Source of the DNA: Gordonia amarae NBRC 15530
GTDB taxonomy: Bacteria; Actinomycetota; Actinomycetes; Mycobacteriales; Mycobacteriaceae
Direction of reading: 5' to 3'
NCBI RefSeq assembly: GCF_000241345.1
Contig: NZ_BAED01000048.1
Location: 94,268 to 158,267 of the forward strand
Length of the DNA: 64,000 nt
The translations under genes and the position numbers were made by a program. Under the pieces are notes generated by a model that had not been told where the DNA came from, did not search any database, and saw only the letters and a program-made list of their open reading frames with translations. Every line of letters begins with the position of its first letter. Positions within the stretch are counted from its first letter, which is position 1. Shown here piece by piece: positions 29,130-38,121 of the stretch.

Positions 29130-31070
29130 CTAGTACACGTCGCGCAGGTAGCGCTTGTCGGATTTGAGCTTGCTGATGTAAGCCTCGGCGCCGTTGGCCG
29201 AGAGCCCGCCGTGCTGCGCGACGATCTCGTGCAGCGCCTCGTCGACGTCGTGTGCCATCCGGGTGGCGTCGCCGCACACGTAGATGTGCGCGCCGGACTC
29301 GAGCCAGGAGAAGAACTCGGCGCCCTTCTCGAGCATCCGGTTCTGGACGTACACCTTGTGCTCCTGATCCCGGGAGAACGCCAGGTCGAGGTGGGTGAGC
29401 ACGCCGTCGGTGACGAACTGCCCGAACTCGTCGGCGTAGATGAAGTCGGAGGCGCGGTGCTGATCGCCGAAGAACAGCCAGTTGTCGCCGGTCGCGCCAC
29501 GGTGGACCCGTTCGTGCAGGAACGCGCGGAACGGTGCGACCCCGGTGCCGGGGCCGATCATGATGACCTTGGCGTCGTCGGCGGGCAGCCGGAACGACTT
29601 GTTGGGGGTGATGTATACGCCCACCTGCTCACCCACGGGACGACGGTCGGCGAGGTAGGTGGAGCAGACGCCGCCACGGTCACGGTCCCCCGTGCGGTAG
29701 CGGACGGCGGCCATCGTGATGTGCACCGAACCCTCGTGGACCCGGGGGCTCGAGGAGATCGAGTAGACGCGGGCCGCGAGCGGCTTCAGCTCGGCGATCA
29801 GCTCCTCGGGGGTGATCGTCAGATCCGGGTCGACGTTGAGGACGTCGAGCACGTCGCGGCCGTACAGCCAGGCGTCGAGGGCCTCGTGATCGCCGGTGTC
29901 GACGAGATGGCCGATCTCCGGGTCGTGAGTGCGTTTGGCGATGTAGTCGACGAGGTACTTGGTGGGCACCCCGATCTCATAGTGGTAGGTGAGCGCGTCC
30001 CGCAGTGAGTGTTCGGTCTTGCGGTCCTTGATCACCTCGTCGCCGGTGGCGCCGATGCGCTTGAGGATCAGGTCCACCACCGACGGGTCGTTGACGGCGG
30101 CGATGCTGATGCCGTCGCCCGGCTCGTACGCGATGCCGCTGTCACCGAGGGAGATCTCGATGTGGCGCACCTCCTTGGCGGAGGTAGCCCCCGACAGCAC
30201 CGAGTTGGTGACGATGGTGGCCGGATACGGGTTCTTGCGGCCCCAGTCGGACTTGCTCGTGGACTTGGCCGGGGCCGCCTCGGGTGCCGGCGGTTCCGCG
30301 ACGGGTGTGTCGGCTATTGCGGGGGCGGGTTCTTCCGCGACCGGCTCAGCGGCGACCTGTTCCGCGACAACCGCAGCTGTGGCAACCGCGGGTTCTGCCC
30401 CGGCGGCGGCGAGTGCGGGGAGCGCGTCGACGATCCATTCGTCGGCGGGTCCCTGATAGTCCACGTCGCAGTCGACGCGGTCGATGACGCGGGTGGCGCC
30501 CAGTTCGGCGAGGCGGGCGTCGAAGTTCTTGCCCGCCTGGCAGAAGCCGTCGTAAATGGAGTCGCCCAGTGCAACGACACCGAAGAACGCACCGTCGAGG
30601 CGGGGTGCGTCGGGGCCTGCGACCTCCTGCCAGAAGTCCTCGGCATCGTCGGGCATCTCACCCTCGCCGTAGGTGGAGCACACGATGACCAGGTGTTTCG
30701 CCGCGGCCAGGGTGTCCAGGTCCATGTCGCCCATGTCCTTGGTCTCGGCGGCGAAGCCATGCTCGGCGGCGGCCGTCTCGACCTGCTCGGCGACGTACTC
30801 GGCGTTGCCGGTCTGCGTGCCGTAGACGATCAGCAGCGGGCGCGGACCCGCGTCGGCCGCCGCGGGCCCGGCGGCGGCCTCCGGCTGCGGGGCGGCGCCG
30901 CCACCAACAGCAGGGGCGGCGACGGCGGCGGTGGCAGCGGCCGCGACAGCCGCCGGTGCGGGCTCCGAAGGCAGCCCGATCCGGGTGTTCAATCCGGCGA
31001 GAAACCCTGCCAGCCAGGCCTTTTGTTCGCCCGTGAAGGGTACGTCCGAGGGAATGTGGGGCAGTTGCAT
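29130..31070 (-). CDS. CysJ-type diflavin reductase (FMN/FAD/NADPH)
   Basis: 646 residues from ATG at 31070. N-terminal lead FTGEQKAWLAGFLAGLNTRIG, flavodoxin domain (about 65-215: IVYGTQTGNAEYVAEQ, STYGEGEMPDDAEDFW, LGDSIYDGFCQAGKNFD), Ala/Pro-rich hinge (about 225-270), FAD domain (ARVYSISSSPR, GGVCSTYLAD), NADPH domain (MIGPGTGVAPFRAFL, YVCGDATRMAHDV, ending KRYLRDVY). It moves electrons from NADPH through FAD to FMN to a partner, in CysJ a sulfite reductase hemoprotein. No sulfite or nitrite reductase gene is nearby; it begins one base after the gltB-like stop, so that protein is a possible partner (inference). Confidence 0.92.
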   Translation of the reverse strand: MQLPHIPSDVPFTGEQKAWLAGFLAGLNTRIGLPSEPAPAAVAAAATAAVAAPAVGGGAAPQPEAAAGPAAADAGPRPLLIVYGTQTGNAEYVAEQVETAAAEHGFAAETKDMGDMDLDTLAAAKHLVIVCSTYGEGEMPDDAEDFWQEVAGPDAPRLDGAFFGVVALGDSIYDGFCQAGKNFDARLAELGATRVIDRVDCDVDYQGPADEWIVDALPALAAAGAEPAVATAAVVAEQVAAEPVAEEPAPAIADTPVAEPPAPEAAPAKSTSKSDWGRKNPYPATIVTNSVLSGATSAKEVRHIEISLGDSGIAYEPGDGISIAAVNDPSVVDLILKRIGATGDEVIKDRKTEHSLRDALTYHYEIGVPTKYLVDYIAKRTHDPEIGHLVDTGDHEALDAWLYGRDVLDVLNVDPDLTITPEELIAELKPLAARVYSISSSPRVHEGSVHITMAAVRYRTGDRDRGGVCSTYLADRRPVGEQVGVYITPNKSFRLPADDAKVIMIGPGTGVAPFRAFLHERVHRGATGDNWLFFGDQHRASDFIYADEFGQFVTDGVLTHLDLAFSRDQEHKVYVQNRMLEKGAEFFSWLESGAHIYVCGDATRMAHDVDEALHEIVAQHGGLSANGAEAYISKLKSDKRYLRDVY

Positions 31071-31071
31071 G

Positions 31072-34000
31072 TCATCCGACCTTTGATTTGGCAGTGCGAT
31101 TTGCGTCACTGTGATATATACCGGCCGCAATGGTAGCCGTGACATCCGGTACTGCTCTTGAGGCGAACAGCTCATCGAATCCGGGCAGTCCGCCAAGCTT
31201 CTCGCGGTTCACCGCGTCCTGGTGCAGCACCCAGCCGTAGGTCGCCGGCGCGTCGATCGACCGGACGTTGCGCAGCCACAAGGCGTTCTTGTAATCGGTG
31301 ACCCGTTTGTTGCCGATCAGGGCGGCGAGCTGCTCGTCGGTATAGCCGGTGAGGATGTCGCGGGCGTACTTCTTGACCCGGCCGGTGAGTTCGAAGTCCT
31401 CGGTCAGCACCAGATTGCGTGCGGCCTTGGCGATCGCGGCCTCGCCGGCGTCGGTCTTGCGTAGTCGGCGGGTGGCCACCTCGCGGGCGAGTTCGAACAC
31501 GATGAACGCACCGAGAACCCGGAACATCTGTTCGTCGTCGGTGTGCCCGAACTCGGGGGTCAGTCCGTCGGCGACGGGCGCCTTGTGCCGGATCGAGATC
31601 TTCAGCTTGCGGACCTGGTCGCCGGCGATCGCGGTGGACAGTTCGTCGAGCAACTCACGCTGCGACAGCGTGGCCATGATGGTCGTGCTGTCCTGGTGCT
31701 GCAGCAGCGCCCTGGGCATGGCGTAGCTGACGTAGTGGCGTTCGGTCTCCCAATTCTGGATCAGCCGGGTGGCCAGCGCCGATCCGGTCGCCTCCGCGTG
31801 CATGTGCAGCAGGGTGCGGGCGGCGTGCTGGTGAAACGGGGCGTACCGATCGCCCACACCGGTGATGGCGCCCACGATCACCGAATCGGAACTGATCCGC
31901 GATTCCAGAGCACACGCCGGGTCGTATTGATAGAGGAACCCGCCGCTCATCCCGTTGGCCAGGCCCTTGCCGTACCCGCCGAGGTTGAACACCGCGCCAT
32001 TGGTCATGTACTCGCAGCCGTACTCGCCGAGACCCTCGACGACGGCCGTGGCACCGGAGTTGCGCACCGCGAACCGGTCGCCCGCCTCACCCTCGACGAA
32101 CAACCGGCCGCCGGTGGCGCCGAACAACGCGAAATTGCCGACCAGGACGTTGCCGCCGGCCGCGGGCGAGCCGCCGCCGGGGGAGCGCACGATCACCGTG
32201 CCGCCCGACATCGACTTGCCGACGCCGTCGTTGCAGGTGCCCGTGTGGACCATCCGCATGCCGTCGGTGCAGAACGCCGCGTACGAGAGCCCAGCCGATC
32301 CGGTGGTGGGCACCGTGACGGCGTCGGCGTCGAGGTACCGGCGTCCGCGATCGTCGGTGTACACCGGGCGCAGCGTCGCGGCGGCCGCGTCGTCGATCTC
32401 ATAGTTGAGGACCCGTTCGAGGTCGATGGCCAACTGCGCGCCGACGCTCTTGTTGCGATTGCCCAGGTGCACAGGCTGGGTGGTCACCGCCGTCGCCCCG
32501 CCCTCGAGGAGGGTGTCCCGCACCTGCTCGAGGAGCCGGTCGTCGACGGCGTAGTCGCGTTCGAGGTACACCGGATCGTCGATGTGCGGGTGATCGACGA
32601 CCGCCAGCAGCGCGTCGGAGCGCAGGGTGCCGACCAGTGCCGGATGGTCGAGCACCGACAGCAGATCGGCACGGCCACGTACGGCCCGCAGATCCGGCAG
32701 GCCGAGCGAGGCCAGGATCTCCCGCACCTCATGCGCCACGTTGAGCAGGTACTGCGCCATCGCCCGCGGGTCGCCCTCGAACACCTCGGGGTTGGTGGTC
32801 AGGCCGGCCGGGCATTGGACATTGCAGGCCTTGGCGATGACGCAGCCCACCATCATCAGCGCCGCGGTCCCGAACTCGAAACTGTCGGCGCCGAGCAGCG
32901 CGGAGGTCACCACGTCGTGACCGGTCTGATGGGCACCAGAGGTGCGTAGGACGACCTTGTCTCGCAATCCGTTGGCGCACAGCGCCTGATGCACCTCGGC
33001 GAGCCCGATCTCGGCGGCCCGGCCCGCGTAGCGCAGGCTCGTCACCGACGCCGCGCCGGTGCCGCCGGTGTTGCCGGCCACGTTGATCACGTCGGCGCCC
33101 GCCTTGGCTACGCCGACGGCGATAGTGCCGATGCCCTCGGACGAGACCAGTTTGACGATGACCCGCACCCGTGCGGCCTTGCAGTCGTGGATCAGCTGCG
33201 CGAGATCCTCGATCGAATAGGTGTCGTGATGCGGCGGCGGCGAGACAAGTTCGACGCCGGGTGTGCCGCCGCGGGCCGCGGCGATCTCCACGGTCACCTT
33301 CGCCGCGGGTAACTGCCCGCCCTCGCCGGGCTTGGCGCCCTGGCCGATCTTGATCTCGAGCTCCTCGAGCATCGGGTCGGCCAGATATCCCGACCAGATC
33401 CCGAACCGGCCCGAGGCGAACTGTTTGATCCGCGAGGCACGGATGGTGCCGTACCGGGACAGGTGTTCGCCGCCCTCACCGCTGTTCGACAGGCCGCCCA
33501 CCATGTTGGTGCCGTGCGCGACGGCCTCGTGCGCTGGTGCCACCAGCGCGCCGTGGCTCATCGCCCCCGAGGCGAACGTGGCGGTGATCTCGTGTGCGGG
33601 GGACACCTCGGACAAGGCGATCGCGGGGCCGGCAGGGCGGGCGGACAGGATGTCACGCAGCGCGCTGGGCCGTTCCTGGCGGGCCTGCGCGATATCCGCG
33701 GCGAACTCCCGGTAGGCCGGGGTGATCGCGAAACCGTCGATGGTCTCGTCGGAGAGCCGGTCGAAGCCGCTGCCGTCGTACACCGAGGCGTCGAGGCCGA
33801 ACGCGGAATCGAGCGCGGTCAGGGTGAGCAGGGGCAGCGACCCCGAGGCGTCTTTGGCCGCTGCCGCCGCCGAGACCTTCTCCGCCGCCGCGTAGCTCAG
33901 CTTCTCGGAGGTGAGGCCCTCGTAGCGTTTCACCGCTCTGGTGCCGAATGAGTGCCCCGCTCCGCCTGCTCGCTCCTTGAACAGACCCAGCAGCGGCAGA

Positions 34001-36399
34001 TCCTTGTCCGAGGCAGGCACCTCGGCCGGGTCGGTGGCCCGGCGATGCGCGTCGAGCAGAACCTCCGCGACGGCGTTGAGGCCCACACCGCCGACCGGTG
34101 ACGGCGAGCCGGGGAACCAGCGGCGCAGGTCCGCGTCGGCGGTGTCGAGGAAGTTCGGTTCGAAGAATTCGCCGCCGATGTAGCTCTCGACGGTGCACAG
34201 GCCGACCCTGCCCATCGTCTTCATCAGGGACTTCTCGGCTGCCTTGGCCCAGTTCTTGAACGCACCCTCGGGGTCGGGGCGTGTCGCCGCGCGTCGGGCC
34301 ACCGAATGCGGGTGCACGGCAGAGGCGCCGAATCCGAGCAGGGTGGCCAGGTGATGCGACGACTCGACCTGACCGCTGTCGACGACCAGGGAGATCCGCA
34401 GGCGCAGACCCTCCTCGATGAGCCGCTGGTTGATGGCCGAGACGACGAAGGTCATCGGCAGCGCGGCGTGGTCCGCGTCGATACCGCGGTCGGTGATGAT
34501 CGCGATACCGCCGCGACGCTTGGCGAAGGCCACGATCTCCTCACCGAGATGGTCGATGGCGGTGACGATGCGCCCCCCGCCGACGTTCGCGCTGCCGGGA
34601 CCGACCGGGTAGAGCGCGGGGAACGTGCTCACCGGTGTTTCGGTCTGCGCACCCAGTACCGCGAGGTGGGTGGCCGTCACGACGGGTGAGCGCAGGATGA
34701 TCTGTCGCGTGCGGATGAGCGAGTCGTGGCGGTGGTCGCGACCGGACACCTCGGGCCGGATACCGAGCGCCACCCGCAGCGTCATGCCGTCCGCCTCCCG
34801 GATGCTGTCCAGCGGCGGGTTGGTGACCTGCGCGAATCGCTGCGAGAAGAACCGGGTGATGCTGGGTTCGATGTTGCTCAGCGCGTTGATCGCGTTGCCG
34901 AATCCCATCGCGGACACCAGTTCGGCACCCTTGTCGAGCATCGGATCCATGAAGTAGCGGAAGCTCTCCTGGTCCAGGTAGTACGCGCGATAGTGCTGAT
35001 GGTCGGTGAGCGCCGGGGCGTCCCCGGTGCCCGCACCGGGACGGGCCACGACCTGCTGATCGGACTCGAACCCGATCGGCCCGAACGCCTGCAGATCGTC
35101 GAGGTCGACCTTGGCCGCGGCCAGCAGCGCCGGATAGTCGGCCGCGGCGGCGAGCTTCTCGTAGGCGTCCTCGGTGGTGTAGGTGCGATGTTCGCGGTGG
35201 TCGTAGAAGATCATCCCGCCGGCGGACACCCGGCCGCGGGAGATCACCGAGTCCGGATGCACGTCGATCTGGCCGGCCTCGGAGAACGCGCACAGGTATT
35301 TGTTGGTCTCCAGCGTCCGCAGGGGGCGCAGGCCGAGCCGGTCGAGCCGGGCCCCGATGATCGATCCGTTGCCGAAGACGACGGCGGCCGGGCCGTCGTT
35401 CTTCTCCTCGTACAGTGAGAAGTACTCGAACATCGCGCGCACCCGCAGCGAGAGCGAGGCGTCGTTCTCCCAGGCCGGCGGCATCATCGACACGATGGCG
35501 GTGACCAGGTCGAGTCCGTCCTCGGTGACCCGGGTGGCCACGGTCTGGTCGAGCCGCGAACTGTCGGACTGCCCGGGCGGGCGCACGATGGTGCGGCGCT
35601 GGGCCGCCGCGGCCGTCACCTGCGCGATGCGGTTCTTCTTGTCGGTGTTGAGCTCGCCGTTGTGGGCGAGGAACCGGAATGGCTGGGCCATCGTCGGATG
35701 CGGATCGGTGTTGGTGGAGAACCGGGTGTGGAAGAACAGCGTGTGCACCGCGTGATCGGGGTCGGTCAGGTCGGCGAAGTAGCCGACCACCTCGGGAGAG
35801 GAGAGCCGGCCTTTGAGCACCTGGGTGCGCGCCGACAGCGACAGCGGATACAGGCCGGCCAGCGCGGGCTCCGTGTAGCCGACCGCCTCGATGTGCAGCA
35901 GCGCCTGCTGTACCAGCAGGTCGAGCCGGGCCGGACTCGGCGTGGGCTCGGGCGCCCCGAACACCCACTGCCGGATGGGCAGCTGATGGGCGACGGCCGC
36001 CGGCCGCAGCACCGAGTTGTTCACCGGCACATCGCGAACGGCGAGTACGGAGAACCCGCGCTCGGCCATCGTGGACTCGATCAGGTGCTCGGCGCGAGTT
36101 TCCTCCCCGGCGGGGAGGAAGAAGTTGCCGACGCAGAACCGGCCGAGGGACAGGTCCTCGACCCCGGTGATCTTGCGGAAGAACGCCTGTGACAGGTCCA
36201 TCGACACGCCGCCGCCGTCGCCCACGCCCTCGGCCGACATGCCGCCGCGGTGGGGGACCGAGCACAGCGCCTCGGATGCCTTGACGATGACCTCGTGGCT
36301 TTGCACGCCGTCCTTGCGGGTGATGAACCCGACGCCGCAACTACTCTTGTCGTCGCTGGGGTCCCACAGCAGGGCCTGCGTGCGCGGTTCGCGCTTCAT
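31072..36399 (-). CDS. long glutamate-synthase-like protein (GltB architecture with extra C-terminal domain)
   Basis: 1775 residues, about 250 longer than usual actinobacterial GltB. N-terminal glutaminase with nucleophile Cys21 (KSSCGVGFI, about 21-430), central domain, FMN barrel (about 940-1330: SGAMSHGALVAPAHEA, GLSNSGEGGEHLSRYG, GQGAKPGEGGQLPA), GXGXG domain (about 1420-1560), then about 200 residues (QRELLDELSTAI onward) that ordinary GltB lacks. The iron-sulfur cysteines are C1186-x5-C1192-x3-C1196, one residue tighter than the classical x5/x4 spacing. No gltD lies beside it; a diflavin reductase follows after one base. It transfers glutamine amide nitrogen in the known family; the real substrate here may differ. 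Confidence 0.88.
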   Translation of the reverse strand: MKREPRTQALLWDPSDDKSSCGVGFITRKDGVQSHEVIVKASEALCSVPHRGGMSAEGVGDGGGVSMDLSQAFFRKITGVEDLSLGRFCVGNFFLPAGEETRAEHLIESTMAERGFSVLAVRDVPVNNSVLRPAAVAHQLPIRQWVFGAPEPTPSPARLDLLVQQALLHIEAVGYTEPALAGLYPLSLSARTQVLKGRLSSPEVVGYFADLTDPDHAVHTLFFHTRFSTNTDPHPTMAQPFRFLAHNGELNTDKKNRIAQVTAAAAQRRTIVRPPGQSDSSRLDQTVATRVTEDGLDLVTAIVSMMPPAWENDASLSLRVRAMFEYFSLYEEKNDGPAAVVFGNGSIIGARLDRLGLRPLRTLETNKYLCAFSEAGQIDVHPDSVISRGRVSAGGMIFYDHREHRTYTTEDAYEKLAAAADYPALLAAAKVDLDDLQAFGPIGFESDQQVVARPGAGTGDAPALTDHQHYRAYYLDQESFRYFMDPMLDKGAELVSAMGFGNAINALSNIEPSITRFFSQRFAQVTNPPLDSIREADGMTLRVALGIRPEVSGRDHRHDSLIRTRQIILRSPVVTATHLAVLGAQTETPVSTFPALYPVGPGSANVGGGRIVTAIDHLGEEIVAFAKRRGGIAIITDRGIDADHAALPMTFVVSAINQRLIEEGLRLRISLVVDSGQVESSHHLATLLGFGASAVHPHSVARRAATRPDPEGAFKNWAKAAEKSLMKTMGRVGLCTVESYIGGEFFEPNFLDTADADLRRWFPGSPSPVGGVGLNAVAEVLLDAHRRATDPAEVPASDKDLPLLGLFKERAGGAGHSFGTRAVKRYEGLTSEKLSYAAAEKVSAAAAAKDASGSLPLLTLTALDSAFGLDASVYDGSGFDRLSDETIDGFAITPAYREFAADIAQARQERPSALRDILSARPAGPAIALSEVSPAHEITATFASGAMSHGALVAPAHEAVAHGTNMVGGLSNSGEGGEHLSRYGTIRASRIKQFASGRFGIWSGYLADPMLEELEIKIGQGAKPGEGGQLPAAKVTVEIAAARGGTPGVELVSPPPHHDTYSIEDLAQLIHDCKAARVRVIVKLVSSEGIGTIAVGVAKAGADVINVAGNTGGTGAASVTSLRYAGRAAEIGLAEVHQALCANGLRDKVVLRTSGAHQTGHDVVTSALLGADSFEFGTAALMMVGCVIAKACNVQCPAGLTTNPEVFEGDPRAMAQYLLNVAHEVREILASLGLPDLRAVRGRADLLSVLDHPALVGTLRSDALLAVVDHPHIDDPVYLERDYAVDDRLLEQVRDTLLEGGATAVTTQPVHLGNRNKSVGAQLAIDLERVLNYEIDDAAAATLRPVYTDDRGRRYLDADAVTVPTTGSAGLSYAAFCTDGMRMVHTGTCNDGVGKSMSGGTVIVRSPGGGSPAAGGNVLVGNFALFGATGGRLFVEGEAGDRFAVRNSGATAVVEGLGEYGCEYMTNGAVFNLGGYGKGLANGMSGGFLYQYDPACALESRISSDSVIVGAITGVGDRYAPFHQHAARTLLHMHAEATGSALATRLIQNWETERHYVSYAMPRALLQHQDSTTIMATLSQRELLDELSTAIAGDQVRKLKISIRHKAPVADGLTPEFGHTDDEQMFRVLGAFIVFELAREVATRRLRKTDAGEAAIAKAARNLVLTEDFELTGRVKKYARDILTGYTDEQLAALIGNKRVTDYKNALWLRNVRSIDAPATYGWVLHQDAVNREKLGGLPGFDELFASRAVPDVTATIAAGIYHSDANRTAKSKVG

Positions 36400-36465
36400 A
36401 CGTCTCCTGTATCGAGCCGGCTGGATGCTTGATACGCCCCTGCGACGTTGAAGTGGCGTCCGATC

Positions 36466-36507
36466 ACTATAGCTAAGCCAATCCTAATTTAACTAAGCCA
36501 TACCTTA
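36466..36507 (-). promoter_or_regulatory. gltB-like promoter overlapped by two DtxR/IdeR-like iron boxes
   Basis: On the minus strand, TTAGGATTGGCTTAGCTA (36487-36470) and TAAGGTATGGCTTAGTTA (36507-36490) are 20 bp apart. By eye the first matches 14 of 18 positions of the published box TTAGGTTAGSCTAACCTAA. A -10 box TATAGT (36471-36466) lies inside the first site, so a bound iron repressor would block transcription. The AT-rich patch is striking in this GC-rich genome. The gene's Shine-Dalgarno is AGGAG. Confidence 0.6.
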
Positions 36508-36722
36508 TTAGTGCTGGAGTGACTGGTAGTCGGGCCGGGGAATAGTGACGCCCCGGGGTTGCGTTACCGGTGCTGTGCCGACTGTGCCCGGCGGACCCGG
36601 TTGTCACCGATTTCATTCGGGATGGCCTGTCGTGGCATAGTGGCAAGGTTGAGTCCGGTACCGGTTCACACCGTCGAACATCGGCGGTGACCCGGCGACC
36701 ACCATCGAAGGGACACCAGGAA
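36508..36722 (+). other. upstream region of rpmE
   Basis: No gene is seen. CATAGT near 36637 with TTCATT 18 bp upstream is a weak promoter candidate for rpmE; the Shine-Dalgarno for rpmE is the purine-rich AAGGGACACCAGGAA just before the ATG. Confidence 0.35.
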
Positions 36723-36950
36723 ATGAAGAAGGGTATTCACCCGGATTACGTCGCCACCACCGTCGTGTGTGGCTGCGGCAACACGTTCGAGACCCGGAGC
36801 ACCGCCTCGAGCGGCCGGATCACCGTCGAAGTCTGCTCGCAGTGCCACCCGTTCTACACGGGCAAGCAGAAGATCCTCGACACCGGCGGTCGCGTCGCGC
36901 GCTTCGAGAAGCGCTACGGCAAGCGGAACAAGAGCGCAGCCTCCAGCTAG
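36723..36950 (+). CDS. rpmE: 50S ribosomal protein L31 (zinc-binding C+ form)
   Basis: 75 residues from ATG at 36723. Begins [10 protein letters not shown] and holds the cysteines VVCGCGNTF and [15 protein letters not shown], the zinc-ribbon set of the C+ form of L31, so it is a zinc-containing type rather than the zinc-free YkgM form used under zinc starvation. Located at the inter-subunit bridge of the ribosome. In M. tuberculosis it directly follows rho; here the gltB-like cluster lies between. Confidence 0.97.
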   Translation: MKKGIHPDYVATTVVCGCGNTFETRSTASSGRITVEVCSQCHPFYTGKQKILDTGGRVARFEKRYGKRNKSAASS

Positions 36951-36958
36951 CTTCAGCG

Positions 36959-37005
36959 ACGGCGCCCGCCTGGGAGTTTCCCGGGCCGGGCGCCGTTCTG
37001 CTTTG
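36959..37005 (+). terminator. intrinsic terminator after rpmE
   Basis: ACGGCGCCCG (36959-36968) pairs perfectly with CGGGCGCCGT (36987-36996); the inner CTGGGA/TCCCGGG bases lengthen the stem, and TCTGCTTTGTT follows. It begins nine bases after the rpmE stop codon and would separate rpmE from prfA. Confidence 0.75.
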
Positions 37006-37044
37006 TTCAAACCGAGTGATCCACCGATTTCCAGTGAGGCGAAT

Positions 37045-38121
37045 GTGAGCAGCACCAGCCCGTCCGCGATCGATGATGTCGTCGCCGAGCACGAGGGTCT
37101 GGAGCGCCAGCTGGCCGACCCCGCGCTGCACAACGACCCGGCCGCCGCGCGCCGCGTCGGCAAACGGTTCGCCGAGCTGGCGCCCGTGATGGCCACCTAC
37201 CGCAAACTGCAGGCCGCCCGCGACGATCTGGAAGCCGCCCGCGAGCTCGCGGCCGACGACGCCGCCTTCGCCGAGGAGATCCCGGGCCTGGAAACGACGG
37301 TCGCCGAACTCGACGCGACGCTGACCGATCTGCTCGCCCCGCGCGACCCGCACGACGCCGACGACGTGGTCATGGAGATCAAATCCGGTGCGGGAGGGGA
37401 GGAGTCGGCGCTGTTCGCCTCCGACCTGGCGCGCATGTACCTCAAGTACTGCGAGAAGCGCGGCTGGAAGGCGCAGGTCCTCGGCGTCACCGAATCGGAT
37501 CTCGGCGGCTACAAAGAGGCCACGATCTCGATCAAGGCGCGCGAATCGGTGCGCGACGGCGTGTGGTCGTGGCTGAAGTTCGAGGGCGGCGTGCACCGGG
37601 TGCAGCGGGTGCCGGTGACCGAGTCGCAGGGCCGGATCCACACCTCCGCCGCCGGTGTGCTCATCTACCCCGAGCCCGACGAGGTCGAGGAGGTCGCGAT
37701 CGACGAGTCGGACCTGCGCATCGACGTCTACCGGTCCTCGGGCAAGGGCGGTCAGGGCGTCAACACCACCGACTCGGCCGTGCGCATCACCCACCTGCCC
37801 ACCGGAATCGTCGTCACCTGCCAGAACGAGCGCTCGCAGCTGCAGAACAAGGCCCGCGCCATGCAGGTGCTCGCCGCGCGCCTGCAGGCCGCGGCCGAGG
37901 AGGAGGCCGAGGCGGCGGCGGCGCAGGGACGCGCCGCGCAGATCCGCACCGTCGACCGTTCCGAGCGGATCCGCACCTACAACTTCCCCGAGAACCGCAT
38001 CACCGACCATCGCATCGGCTACAAGGCCAACAACCTCGACACGGTGCTGGCCGGCGACATGGACGCGCTGCTCGACGCGCTCGTCGCCGCCGACCGGCAG
38101 GCCCGGCTCGCCGCCGAATGA
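37045..38121 (+). CDS. prfA: peptide chain release factor 1
   Basis: 358 residues from GTG at 37045 with GAGG upstream. Reads UAA/UAG stop codons and triggers peptide release. The GGQ motif is in [18 protein letters not shown] (Gln237); the domain-2 recognition loop region and the C-terminal [17 protein letters not shown] are standard. The stop overlaps the start of prmC, whose product methylates this very Gln, so the pair is functionally and translationally linked. Confidence 0.97.
   Translation: MSSTSPSAIDDVVAEHEGLERQLADPALHNDPAAARRVGKRFAELAPVMATYRKLQAARDDLEAARELAADDAAFAEEIPGLETTVAELDATLTDLLAPRDPHDADDVVMEIKSGAGGEESALFASDLARMYLKYCEKRGWKAQVLGVTESDLGGYKEATISIKARESVRDGVWSWLKFEGGVHRVQRVPVTESQGRIHTSAAGVLIYPEPDEVEEVAIDESDLRIDVYRSSGKGGQGVNTTDSAVRITHLPTGIVVTCQNERSQLQNKARAMQVLAARLQAAAEEEAEAAAAQGRAAQIRTVDRSERIRTYNFPENRITDHRIGYKANNLDTVLAGDMDALLDALVAADRQARLAAE

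Noticed and set aside
34541..36340. 599-codon alternative frame within the gltB-like gene
   Set aside because: Arg/Gly/Pro-rich out-of-frame translation; the overlapping frame has clear glutamate-synthase motifs.
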